Part shown: positions 35,539 to 44,000 of the stretch, in pieces
Numbering within the stretch: the stretch's first letter is position 1
Layout: the number at the start of each line of letters is the position of its first letter
Source of the DNA: Microbacter sp049976245
GTDB lineage: Bacteria > Bacteroidota > Bacteroidia > Bacteroidales > Paludibacteraceae
DNA: 64,000 nucleotides
Direction of reading: 5' to 3'
Assembly: GCA_049976245.1 (NCBI GenBank)
Contig: JBMFIQ010000011.1
Coordinates: forward strand, 4,909-68,908
Notes under the pieces: generated by a model
Databases searched by the model: none
What the model saw: only the letters and a program-made list of their open reading frames with translations
What the model was told of the DNA's origin: nothing
Program-made: the position numbers and the translations under genes

Positions 35539-36468
35539 TTATTTCGCTTTCAGTTTGACATAATAGGCCATGCCCACTTCCGGTTGTACTGTACGTAACA
35601 ACATGTTGGTATCCGAAATGCTTAGAATTTCAAATTGTGTTGTTCCGGTATAATAACCAACAGAACCCGGTTTGGTGAAGTTGATATAAACACCTATGCT
35701 GTAAGCAGAAGGAGTACCACCTGAGAAAGTGTATGTTGCCGTATAGGTTGGCCAATACAAGATCCAGTCATTCCCGTAACCGCCAAAGACACCCGTAGGA
35801 GGATTAACAAAATCACGTTTGAAATAATTGACGTTACCAAAAATCTTATTGTAGGTCGAATCTATAAATTGTCCTTGGTTGGTAAACGTATAAACGTTCG
35901 TGTACAATCCTGTTCCTGTTTTGTCGCCCGGATTTGCAGCATACCACCATGTTGTGTATGAATCAGCCGGTCCAAGACCCATATTACCTACAGCTGCGCT
36001 GTCCACCATCCATCTTTTCCCTGTCGGTGAATCATTCGTCAGCATGGATAAAATAGCCGGATCAACATGATAAGCATAATAAACGGTAATGCTATCGGTT
36101 ATGGAAGCAGTAGGAGTTGCTCCTGCCACACCATAAGCCGTAATGGTTACTCCATATTTATTGACACCTGCTGGTTTTTTATTGTACGTATAACGCACCG
36201 TGTCAGGTAGATTGGTCAGAAAGACCGGGGTGGAACCATCGCCAAAGTCCACTTTACAGGCTTCCGCATTTTTGGCAGAGATATTAAACAAAACGGTTCC
36301 GGAGCCATCTCCATTCGGCATTGATGCCGTTGCTCCAATAATCGTCGCAGTGATTTGAAGGTCAGAAGGAGTCTGGATGTTGCCAAGTGAATAGTTTTCA
36401 TTTTGGCAGCCGGCAAGCCCGATAAGCAACACTGCGCCCAATAATAAAAGCTTTATTTTTGTATTCAT
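35539..36468 (-). CDS. PUL surface glycan-binding lipoprotein (SusE-position, PKD-like domain)
   Basis: The 309-residue lipoprotein has a signal peptide with lipobox ending LAGC near residue 21, a PKD-like domain (about 35-130, with KVDFGDGSTPVF) and a C-terminal beta-rich, aromatic-rich domain (about 145-309). Proteins of this layout directly behind SusD act as surface glycan-binding proteins that hold the polysaccharide for SusC/D. Tryptophans and tyrosines in TTWWYAANPGDK and DWILYWPTYTATYTF are candidates for stacking on sugars. The specificity cannot be read; the neighbours suggest beta-glucan. Confidence 0.85.
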   Translation of the reverse strand: MNTKIKLLLLGAVLLIGLAGCQNENYSLGNIQTPSDLQITATIIGATASMPNGDGSGTVLFNISAKNAEACKVDFGDGSTPVFLTNLPDTVRYTYNKKPAGVNKYGVTITAYGVAGATPTASITDSITVYYAYHVDPAILSMLTNDSPTGKRWMVDSAAVGNMGLGPADSYTTWWYAANPGDKTGTGLYTNVYTFTNQGQFIDSTYNKIFGNVNYFKRDFVNPPTGVFGGYGNDWILYWPTYTATYTFSGGTPSAYSIGVYINFTKPGSVGYYTGTTQFEILSISDTNMLLRTVQPEVGMAYYVKLKAK

Positions 36469-36540
36469 TGTGGTATAATTTATGTTACCTTTTTTAATTT
36501 AACAGGTAAAATTTAATTTACAAAATTGATGTATGTACCA

Positions 36541-36581
36541 AAAAAAGGATCGCCCGACCGTCGATGATAACTCATCGGACG
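36541..36581 (-). terminator. Hairpin with T-run between SusD and the glycan-binding protein gene
   Basis: CGATGA/TCATCG form a 6-bp stem with a GTTA loop, extended by a few pairs across a bulge. The minus strand then has CGATCC followed by seven T residues. This is probably a partial terminator. Confidence 0.55.
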
Positions 36582-36601
36582 AACCTGTTTCTTTATTAAA
36601 A

Positions 36602-38161
36602 TTAATATCCGGGGTTCTGAACCATTTTTGTATTGGTCAATTCAGACAAAGGAATTGGCAACACTTCATTTTTACCAGCAACAAAATGTTTTGAGAAACC
36701 GTTTGCCATGTGGTTCAAGACAGCCGGAGCATCTCCCCAACGAACCAAGTCAAAATAACGTACTCCTTCGGTAGCTAATTCCATACGACGTTCAAATTTG
36801 ATAGCTGCCATCGTGACAGGTACTGAAGGCAATCCCACTCTGGCTCTTACCGCATCGAGCAATGCTTGTGCGCGAGGCAGGTTGGTATTGGACATCACCA
36901 ATGCTTCAGCCTCCATCAAGTAAGTATCGGCCAAGCGAATTTCAATCACATCCTGTTTGAAATTCAACACCTGATTGCCCACTGTGCTGGTGTATTGAAG
37001 ATAAGGAGCCCATTTCCACATGAAATAACCTGTTGCAGCATAACATTGATCTTTCGAGTAAGTACATTGACCTGCGTTTACCAAACTATCTAAATTGATG
37101 ATGGTGTATTTGTAACGTGGATCGTATGTCCCATTCTGAGTCATGGCATTTACAAGATCGATGCTGACCGGATTGAAACTCCATCCGGATAACAAATTTG
37201 GAGCAGTACTGTTGCTACCTGTCCGGGCATATCCTCTCGGGCCGGTCATTAAAGAATAGACATTAGATTTAAGCTGTCCCCATGCCCACCAGTCATAATT
37301 TTGTGAACCCGATTTTTCAATTTCGAAAATTGATTCGGCATTGAATTTATTGTTCGGATTGAAAATGTCAGCATAGTTTGCCAACAGATGATACCCAAAA
37401 CGGCTTGTTCCGCCCGGAGTCGTTCCGTTGACATCGGCCAATTCCTGAGCAGCATTTGACCATTTCTTTTCATACAAATAGACTTTGCCCAGCAATGCTT
37501 CGGCTGCTCCCTGAGTAGCGCGACCGTTTTCGGCAGCAGGAACCGTGACGGGGAGATTCGGAATGGCATCAGTCAAATCTTTTTCAATTTGAGCATACAC
37601 TTCCTGAGGTGTAGCCTGCGTGGCAGTGTACATTTGATCGGCAGTTTGAGGAGAAGTAAACAAAGGAACATTTCCAAACCAAACTACCAGATTAAAATAA
37701 TAATGTGCCCTTAAGAACTTGGCTTCAGCCGTATAACGTGCTTTGTCCTGATCGCTTAATCCCGGAACACTGCCCAATTTGGAAAGAATCAGGTTGCACT
37801 GTTTGACGCCGATAAAATTGTTAGTCCACATATCAATGGGCATGTTGGCCGGCGTCAATTGAGTCATATTATTCATTGCTTGCCATTGGCTCATATCGGA
37901 CGGACCACCGCCACCTGCATAACAGTCGTCCGAGGCAGAGTTTTCAGGCCCCAGAGGATCACAATAGGTATTGTTGGTTTCCGTATTCAAAGCGCTATAA
38001 GCAGCCACTAAACCTGCAAATGCATCACTCGGATTGGCATAATAATTCGATTCGAGCGATTCTCCTTTTGGCGTTACATTCAAAAAGGAATTGGAGCAGG
38101 ATGTAATTACTACGGCACTTAACATCACAATTAGGCCGCTAAATAATTTATTGTGTTTCAT
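36602..38161 (-). CDS. SusD-like starch-binding outer-membrane lipoprotein
   Basis: SusD proteins form the hinged lid over SusC transporters and bind oligosaccharides at the cell surface. The 519-residue product has a signal peptide with lipobox ending ITSC (cysteine near 22), TPR-like helices (AKFLRAHYYFNLVVWFGNVP near 155-174 is the classic SusD block) and a C-terminal RagB/SusD segment (ERRMELATEGVRYFDLVRWG). The ATG at 38161 is chosen over a TTG nine codons upstream. It follows SusC by 59 bp, the standard PUL arrangement. Confidence 0.97.
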   Translation of the reverse strand: MKHNKLFSGLIVMLSAVVITSCSNSFLNVTPKGESLESNYYANPSDAFAGLVAAYSALNTETNNTYCDPLGPENSASDDCYAGGGGPSDMSQWQAMNNMTQLTPANMPIDMWTNNFIGVKQCNLILSKLGSVPGLSDQDKARYTAEAKFLRAHYYFNLVVWFGNVPLFTSPQTADQMYTATQATPQEVYAQIEKDLTDAIPNLPVTVPAAENGRATQGAAEALLGKVYLYEKKWSNAAQELADVNGTTPGGTSRFGYHLLANYADIFNPNNKFNAESIFEIEKSGSQNYDWWAWGQLKSNVYSLMTGPRGYARTGSNSTAPNLLSGWSFNPVSIDLVNAMTQNGTYDPRYKYTIINLDSLVNAGQCTYSKDQCYAATGYFMWKWAPYLQYTSTVGNQVLNFKQDVIEIRLADTYLMEAEALVMSNTNLPRAQALLDAVRARVGLPSVPVTMAAIKFERRMELATEGVRYFDLVRWGDAPAVLNHMANGFSKHFVAGKNEVLPIPLSELTNTKMVQNPGY

Positions 38162-38220
38162 TTCTTTAAAGTTTTTATTAAGTTTCAATGCTGTTTTTAT
38201 CGAATTGATTCGACCTTATG

Positions 38221-41200
38221 TCAGATTCCGACATTTAATCCAATCAAATAAGTTCTGGCCTGCGGATAAATACCACGGTCAATACCATAACTGCTTCCAC
38301 CAACTTCAGGATCATATCCGGTATATTTGGTTGCAGTGAACAAATTACTTACACTTCCATAGATTCTAACGCTGTTAAATCCGATGGCTGTCATCCATGC
38401 TTTAGGCAAGGTATATCCCACTTGAATGGTTTTAATTCGGAAATAAGCACCGTTTTGCAAATAGAAGTTAGAAGGATTTCTAAAGTTATTATTAGGATCT
38501 TGAATGGACAATCTCGGATAATTGCTGTTCGGATTGGCAACCGTCCATGCATTGAGGGCTTCAATCGGATAGTTGGAAGTTGTGATATCGAGACGACGGT
38601 AAGCTTGGAAAATCTTATTTCCCCAAACACCTTGACCAAATACCATGAAATCCCAGTTCTTATATCCAAAGGTTATGGTTGCCCCATAATTGTAAGGAGC
38701 ATAAGGAGAACCAAGGAATGTACGGTCACTTTGATCGATTTGACCGTCTCCGTTGATATCAGCCCATTTGAAATCACCCGGTTTGGCATTGGGTTGAATC
38801 AAATTGCCATTTTTGTCGCGATAATTGTTGATCTCAGCTTGAGAATGGAACACGCCCAATTCCTTAAATCCGTAAAAAGCATTAAAGGGTTGTCCTACAG
38901 CGGTACGTGTTAACGGATAAGTCGAATTTTGGAATGTTGCACCACCGTCCAAGTATTGTTTCCCTTCTCCCAAGAAGGTAATTTCATTCTTGTTGTAGGA
39001 GAAATTCACAGTTGCATTCAATCTGAAATCTTTGCCAAAATGTTTGTTGTATCCCAGTTGAATTTCATATCCTTTGTTGGACAAGTCTCCAACGTTTGAC
39101 CATGGTTGAGCGGTATAACCTTCGTAAAGCGGAATTTGTACCTGCAACAACATACCGGTGGTCTTTTTGGAATAATAATCGAAAGTGACGGTAAAGCTTT
39201 TCCAAAGTACAGCATCAAAGCCGCCATCGAACGAAGTGGTTTGTTCCCATTTCAAGTTCGGATTGGCAGGACTTGTGGTGGAATATCCCACAGCCAATTG
39301 ATCAGGACCAAAGATATAGTTATTAAAACCTCCACCGGCAATGATGGATTGATACTGGAATGGTGATAAGGACATGTCATTCCCTACCACACCATAAGAA
39401 CCACGCAGTTTTAAATTATCCACAAAGGAGTTTTGAGGAAAGAATGCTTCACGACTGATGACCCAACCAACCTGAGCAGAAGGGAAGTATGCATAAAGGT
39501 TGTTCGATCCAAATTTTGAAGAACCATCCCGACGCAAAATCCCGGTAAAGAGGTATTTTTGATCATAATTGTAATTGACACGTCCAAAGAGTGAGCTCAT
39601 CGTGTAATCCTGAGCATCATAACCACCTCCCAAGCGTTGTGACTGTGGCAAAGCAAAATTGAACGAAGCGTCCTGATAATTCGACACCGGTTCTCCCTGA
39701 TAGGTGACGTTCAAACCGCTCCCGGTTTGTTGTAAAGCGCTGGATCCTAACATCACGGAGAAGTTATGTTTACCAAATGTGCGGGTATAATCAATGGTGT
39801 TGTCCCAGTTCCATGACAAATTTTGCTCAACATCTCTATATTGAACCACCATGTTGGTATTGCTGTTGTTGGCATTCAAATAATAGAGCGGAGTAAAGGA
39901 ATTATAACCCCAGAAAGCTTTCTTAACGTTGATTTGCGATTTAATGGTAAGACCTTTAATCGGATGAATATCAATATAAGCATTGCCAACCAAATTGTCC
40001 GACCATCCGTAATTTCCTTTTTGTGTTTGAATGTAAGCTAACGGGTTAGTCTCTTCCTGTCCGACATATTGTGAAATACCGTAATACATTCCGTTAGGAG
40101 CAATCAAGGCATATTGCGGATAAGAAGAACCGATAGTGGCATTGACATAAACCGGAGTTAACGGATCTAAGTTTAAAGCCGAGTTTAAAGGACCTCCGAA
40201 TTCAGTATTCGGATTCATTCCGGTCAAGCTCTTTTCATAGGTATAATCCAAATATTCACCAACCGTGACATAGTTGCCAATTTTGTAAGTTGAGTTAGAG
40301 GTCAGTGAGAATCGCTTATCGTAAGCAATGGACGGAGCAACAATCCCTTTTTGATCAATGTATCCGGCCGAAACATAATATGTCGCTTTATCGGAACCAC
40401 CGGAAACACTGACACTGTGACTTTGATAAGGAGCTGTACTGAAAATTTCATTTTGCCAGTTGGTTCCAACACCTAACGACGTAGGATTTGCAAATGCTGG
40501 AACATTCCCGTCATTCAATAATGATTCGTTGTAAAGTTCTGCATACTGCGTAGCATTAGCCAGTTTTACTTTTTTAATCACATCTTGCTCACCGATTTGC
40601 ATGTTGTAATTCACATGAATGGGGGTATCCAGTTTCCCTTTTTTTGTAGTCACCAAAACCACACCATTCGATGCACGTGCACCATAAATTGCACAAGATG
40701 CAGCATCTTTCAACACCTCAATGGATGCAATGTCATTGGGGTTTAAGTATTCCAATCCACCGTTCATCACAACCCCGTCAACAACATAGAGCGGATCGCT
40801 GTTATTAATGGAGGTAATACCACGGATAAGAATGGTAGGAGCACTACCCGGAGCCCCTGAACTTTGTGCCACGGTAACCCCTGAAGTCAAACCTTGCAAG
40901 GCATCGTCCAGTCGGGTCAATTGTTTCGTGTCAATTTCTTTGGAAGTAACTGTTGAAATAGCCCCTGTTACAAGACTCTTTTTCTGAACGCCATAACCAA
41001 CAACTACCACTTCGTCGATTTGTTTGGTGCTTTCTGCCATGACAACTCGCATGTACGTAGCTTTTCCGATGGCTTTTTCCTGCGTTTGATAGCCAATAAA
41101 ACTAAATACTAACGTCTTATCGGAAGCATCGGGAATGTTGTTCAATGTAAACTTCCCATCAACATTGGTAATAGTCCCCAATGAAGTTCCTTTAACCAAC

Positions 41201-41319
41201 ACAGCAACTCCAGGTAAAGGTTGATTCGTCGCATCAACCACGACCCCGGAAACGCTTTGCGCCATTATTTTGCTTATGGAAAACAAAATAATCAAAACAA
41301 ACATCACTCGTTTCTTCAT
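38221..41319 (-). CDS. SusC-like TonB-dependent glycan transporter
   Basis: SusC imports oligosaccharides across the outer membrane using TonB energy. The 1032-residue product has a signal peptide (about 1-20), a carboxypeptidase-regulatory-like domain (about 22-95), a conserved VVVGYGVQKK segment, a plug domain with the SusC signature DAASCAIYGARASNGVVLVT (about 206-225) and a 22-strand barrel ending in an aromatic-rich terminus. No extra N-terminal STN domain is present, so anti-sigma signalling is not expected, in agreement with the separate membrane regulator. It follows the GH3 gene on the same strand. Confidence 0.97.
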   Translation of the reverse strand: MKKRVMFVLIILFSISKIMAQSVSGVVVDATNQPLPGVAVLVKGTSLGTITNVDGKFTLNNIPDASDKTLVFSFIGYQTQEKAIGKATYMRVVMAESTKQIDEVVVVGYGVQKKSLVTGAISTVTSKEIDTKQLTRLDDALQGLTSGVTVAQSSGAPGSAPTILIRGITSINNSDPLYVVDGVVMNGGLEYLNPNDIASIEVLKDAASCAIYGARASNGVVLVTTKKGKLDTPIHVNYNMQIGEQDVIKKVKLANATQYAELYNESLLNDGNVPAFANPTSLGVGTNWQNEIFSTAPYQSHSVSVSGGSDKATYYVSAGYIDQKGIVAPSIAYDKRFSLTSNSTYKIGNYVTVGEYLDYTYEKSLTGMNPNTEFGGPLNSALNLDPLTPVYVNATIGSSYPQYALIAPNGMYYGISQYVGQEETNPLAYIQTQKGNYGWSDNLVGNAYIDIHPIKGLTIKSQINVKKAFWGYNSFTPLYYLNANNSNTNMVVQYRDVEQNLSWNWDNTIDYTRTFGKHNFSVMLGSSALQQTGSGLNVTYQGEPVSNYQDASFNFALPQSQRLGGGYDAQDYTMSSLFGRVNYNYDQKYLFTGILRRDGSSKFGSNNLYAYFPSAQVGWVISREAFFPQNSFVDNLKLRGSYGVVGNDMSLSPFQYQSIIAGGGFNNYIFGPDQLAVGYSTTSPANPNLKWEQTTSFDGGFDAVLWKSFTVTFDYYSKKTTGMLLQVQIPLYEGYTAQPWSNVGDLSNKGYEIQLGYNKHFGKDFRLNATVNFSYNKNEITFLGEGKQYLDGGATFQNSTYPLTRTAVGQPFNAFYGFKELGVFHSQAEINNYRDKNGNLIQPNAKPGDFKWADINGDGQIDQSDRTFLGSPYAPYNYGATITFGYKNWDFMVFGQGVWGNKIFQAYRRLDITTSNYPIEALNAWTVANPNSNYPRLSIQDPNNNFRNPSNFYLQNGAYFRIKTIQVGYTLPKAWMTAIGFNSVRIYGSVSNLFTATKYTGYDPEVGGSSYGIDRGIYPQARTYLIGLNVGI

Positions 41320-41392
41320 AGTCCATTTTTTGTGCCTCCCTCTTTCTCAGATCACTTTCAGAGGTTGGCGGTTAAACATAAATTAATAAAAC

Positions 41393-43666
41393 TCACTTCA
41401 TACATATCATTGATTTCTGTTGATCTGCAATTTTCAATATAAACTCACCCGGCTCGAGTCTCCATTGTCCTTTCAAATCAACATAAGCCAAATCCATCGC
41501 TTTTATGGTCATGGTAACCGTTTTGGTTTCTCCCGGTTGCAAAAAAACTTTTTCAAATCCCCGAAGCCTTTTCACATCAGGGGTAATCGACGCAATGGGC
41601 TGCGTAGAAAACAACAAAACGGTTTCTTTCCCTGCAACGCTTCCGTCATTTGTCACATTCACCGACACATGAATGGTGTCGTCTGCCTTGAATGAAGTGG
41701 GCGAAACATGCAGTTGACTGTATTTAAAATGGGTGTAACTCAATCCAAATCCAAAAGGATATTGAATGTCATTTTGAGCAGTTGCATCCTGACTTGGTTT
41801 ATGATCGTACGTCATCAAATCGTTTGGATATTTTGGATAAGTAAAAGGAAGTTTGCCCGAGGGATTCACCTTACCTGACAAAATCCGGGCCAATGCTTCG
41901 CCTCCAAAACTTCCGGGCAGATAAACATCCACGACGGCCGAAAACAAAGGTTCAATTTTGGAAATCAACCTGGGACGGCCTTCGTTGAGGATCAAAATCA
42001 TCGGTTTTCCCAGTTTGGAAAGTGCTAAGGCCAATTCCTGTTGATGATCGGAAAGATAAAGATCACCCAAATTTCCCACCGATTCGGTATAACTGTTCTC
42101 ACCAAGACACAGCACAATGTATTGAGCATCGGCAGCTGCTTTAACGGCCTCAGCTATGCCCGAAGCATCCTCATCATTGAACGAACCGCTTTCAACATAC
42201 GAAACGCCGGGACTGTAACTAACCTGACTATCCCCAAATTCAGTTTTTAATGCCTGCAGAATGGTGCTCCCGTTTTTTTCGTATTGATCCACTTTATCGC
42301 CCTGCCACGAAAGAGTCCAACCGCCGTTAAGCGATCGCATCGAATTGGCATTCGGACCACAGACCAAAATCCGTGCATCAGCTTTAAGCGGCAAAATTCT
42401 GTCCTTATTTTTCAATAACGTGATGGCTTCTTCGGCAGTCGACAAAGCCATCTTATGATGCTCGGCAGAACCAAACTCAGGATAATCGTTGGGATTGGTT
42501 ATCGGATGGTCAAACAAGTTTAAACGAAATTTGAGACGAAGCACCCGCCGCACGGCATCATCAACCCTTGCCATCGGAATGCGTTTCTCTTGGATCAGCT
42601 CTTTCAGCCAGGCAAAATAGTGAAGATTGTAAGGAATCATGGCCACATCGATGCCGGCATTGAAAGCAATGGCCATAGCATCTTTGGGTGTGGCGGCAAT
42701 ATGATCCCGATAACACAAATTATCAATATCGCCCCAGTCGGTGACAACCACTCCGTCAAATTGCAGTCCTTTTTTCAACCAATCAGCAATATATGTTCGA
42801 TCGGCATGAAACGATGCATCATTCACAATGCCCGAATTGACCATGACCGCCAATGCGCCGGCTTTTACCGCCTCAACAAAAGGTTGAAAATGAATTTCCT
42901 TAAGTTCATTTTCGGGAATATTGGCAGGCGATCTGTCCTGACCGGATGCAGGAACACCGTAACCCATGAAATGTTTCAAGCAGGAACCTACATGATCCTG
43001 ATCAATGTTGTTTTTATCAACTCCTTGATAGCCTTTCACCATCGCCACGCCCAACTGTGAAGTAAGATAAGGATCTTCGCCAAAAGTTTCCCACATGCGA
43101 GGCCAAACCGGATTACGCCCCATATCAAGAATCGGTGATAACGCCCAAGGGATGGAACTTGCACGCGTTTCATAGGCAGTGATGGCAGCACTTTGTTCAA
43201 CCAATGTTCGATTAAATGAAGCACCCATGGCAATTTGCTGCGGGAAAAACGTCGCTCCAATGGTGTAGGTTGCACCGTGAATGGCATCAATACCATATAA
43301 ACAAGGAATGTGAGTGGAATGAAGAGATGTTTTTTGAATGGCCGAAATCACATGATTCCAATCCGTTCTTGAAAAAGGAATGTTATCGGAAGTATTGATG
43401 ACGGATCCGATTTTACAGAGGTTGAACACCGAATCCATCATGATCGGATCGAGGGTAAAAGGAACATCGCTTGAAAAAACATTGGGCCCTTTTCCAATGA
43501 CATCCAAAGTTATTTGCAACATTTGACCCACTTTTTCATCAAGCGACATGCCTGCCATGACCTTGTCAACCTTCTTTTCAATGACAGGATCCAACGGCGC
43601 TCCAACGACATGCAAGGAGTGAAAGAAAAAAACCAGCGGGAAAAAATGTAAAAAAAGTTTTATCAT
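41393..43666 (-). CDS. Periplasmic glycoside hydrolase family 3 beta-glucosidase
   Basis: GH3 enzymes remove terminal beta-glucosyl residues from oligosaccharides. The 757-residue product has a signal peptide (about 1-22) and no lipobox, so it is probably periplasmic. The (beta/alpha)8 domain has KHFMGYG (K231, H232) and nucleophile D310 in GVVVTDWGDID. A sandwich domain (about 400-610) and a C-terminal fibronectin-III-like domain (about 650-750) complete the usual layout. As first gene of the operon, behind the best promoter of the locus, it would finish the breakdown of imported oligosaccharides to glucose. Confidence 0.95.
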   Translation of the reverse strand: MIKLFLHFFPLVFFFHSLHVVGAPLDPVIEKKVDKVMAGMSLDEKVGQMLQITLDVIGKGPNVFSSDVPFTLDPIMMDSVFNLCKIGSVINTSDNIPFSRTDWNHVISAIQKTSLHSTHIPCLYGIDAIHGATYTIGATFFPQQIAMGASFNRTLVEQSAAITAYETRASSIPWALSPILDMGRNPVWPRMWETFGEDPYLTSQLGVAMVKGYQGVDKNNIDQDHVGSCLKHFMGYGVPASGQDRSPANIPENELKEIHFQPFVEAVKAGALAVMVNSGIVNDASFHADRTYIADWLKKGLQFDGVVVTDWGDIDNLCYRDHIAATPKDAMAIAFNAGIDVAMIPYNLHYFAWLKELIQEKRIPMARVDDAVRRVLRLKFRLNLFDHPITNPNDYPEFGSAEHHKMALSTAEEAITLLKNKDRILPLKADARILVCGPNANSMRSLNGGWTLSWQGDKVDQYEKNGSTILQALKTEFGDSQVSYSPGVSYVESGSFNDEDASGIAEAVKAAADAQYIVLCLGENSYTESVGNLGDLYLSDHQQELALALSKLGKPMILILNEGRPRLISKIEPLFSAVVDVYLPGSFGGEALARILSGKVNPSGKLPFTYPKYPNDLMTYDHKPSQDATAQNDIQYPFGFGLSYTHFKYSQLHVSPTSFKADDTIHVSVNVTNDGSVAGKETVLLFSTQPIASITPDVKRLRGFEKVFLQPGETKTVTMTIKAMDLAYVDLKGQWRLEPGEFILKIADQQKSMICMK

Positions 43667-43777
43667 GCTGACTGTCTTTTACAAAAAGTGTATTACCTTT
43701 GAATCCAAACAGCAGCTCAAAATGCGGCATGTTGATTCATGGTATGTGTTCCGATTAAGATTAAAAAAATTGATAAA

Positions 43778-43810
43778 CAAAGATAGGCTGTCATTTTGCT
43801 TATTGTCAAA
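43778..43810 (-). promoter_or_regulatory. Promoter of the PUL operon
   Basis: On the minus strand TTTG (43807-43810) and TATCTTTG (43778-43785) are separated by 21 bp, matching the Bacteroidota housekeeping promoter (TTTG, about 19-21 bp, TAnnTTTG). The predicted 5' leader before the GH3 ATG is about 105 nt. Confidence 0.65.
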
Positions 43811-43832
43811 TATGTCTGTACTATAAAACCTA

Positions 43833-43840
43833 TATATTTG
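43833..43840 (+). promoter_or_regulatory. Possible -7 element for the PUL regulator
   Basis: TATATTTG matches TAnnTTTG on the + strand, about 160 bp before the regulator ATG. No TTTG box is found at the right distance upstream, so the call is weak. Confidence 0.3.
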
Positions 43841-44000
43841 AACTTTTTCCGCTCTATTTAACCTCTACAAATGACTGATTAATTTATTGACAATTAATGA
43901 TATAAAAATATTTATCTCCTTATTTTTTATCATGATTAAAAAAATGATCATTATCCCGGATTTAACTTATTGTTGATTGCATTTTAACATAAATACCGCC

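Larger units (their letters stand above)
43667..44000. other. Divergent control region of the PUL
   Basis: This 334-bp AT-rich region separates the GH3-led operon from its regulator. It holds a good minus-strand promoter and a weaker plus-strand element; binding sites for the regulator are expected here, but I cannot point to a convincing operator. Confidence 0.6.

Noticed and set aside
38198..38215. Small TCGAA/TTCGA hairpin between SusC and SusD
   Set aside because: A 5-bp stem without a T-run is too weak to call, and SusC and SusD need to be co-expressed.
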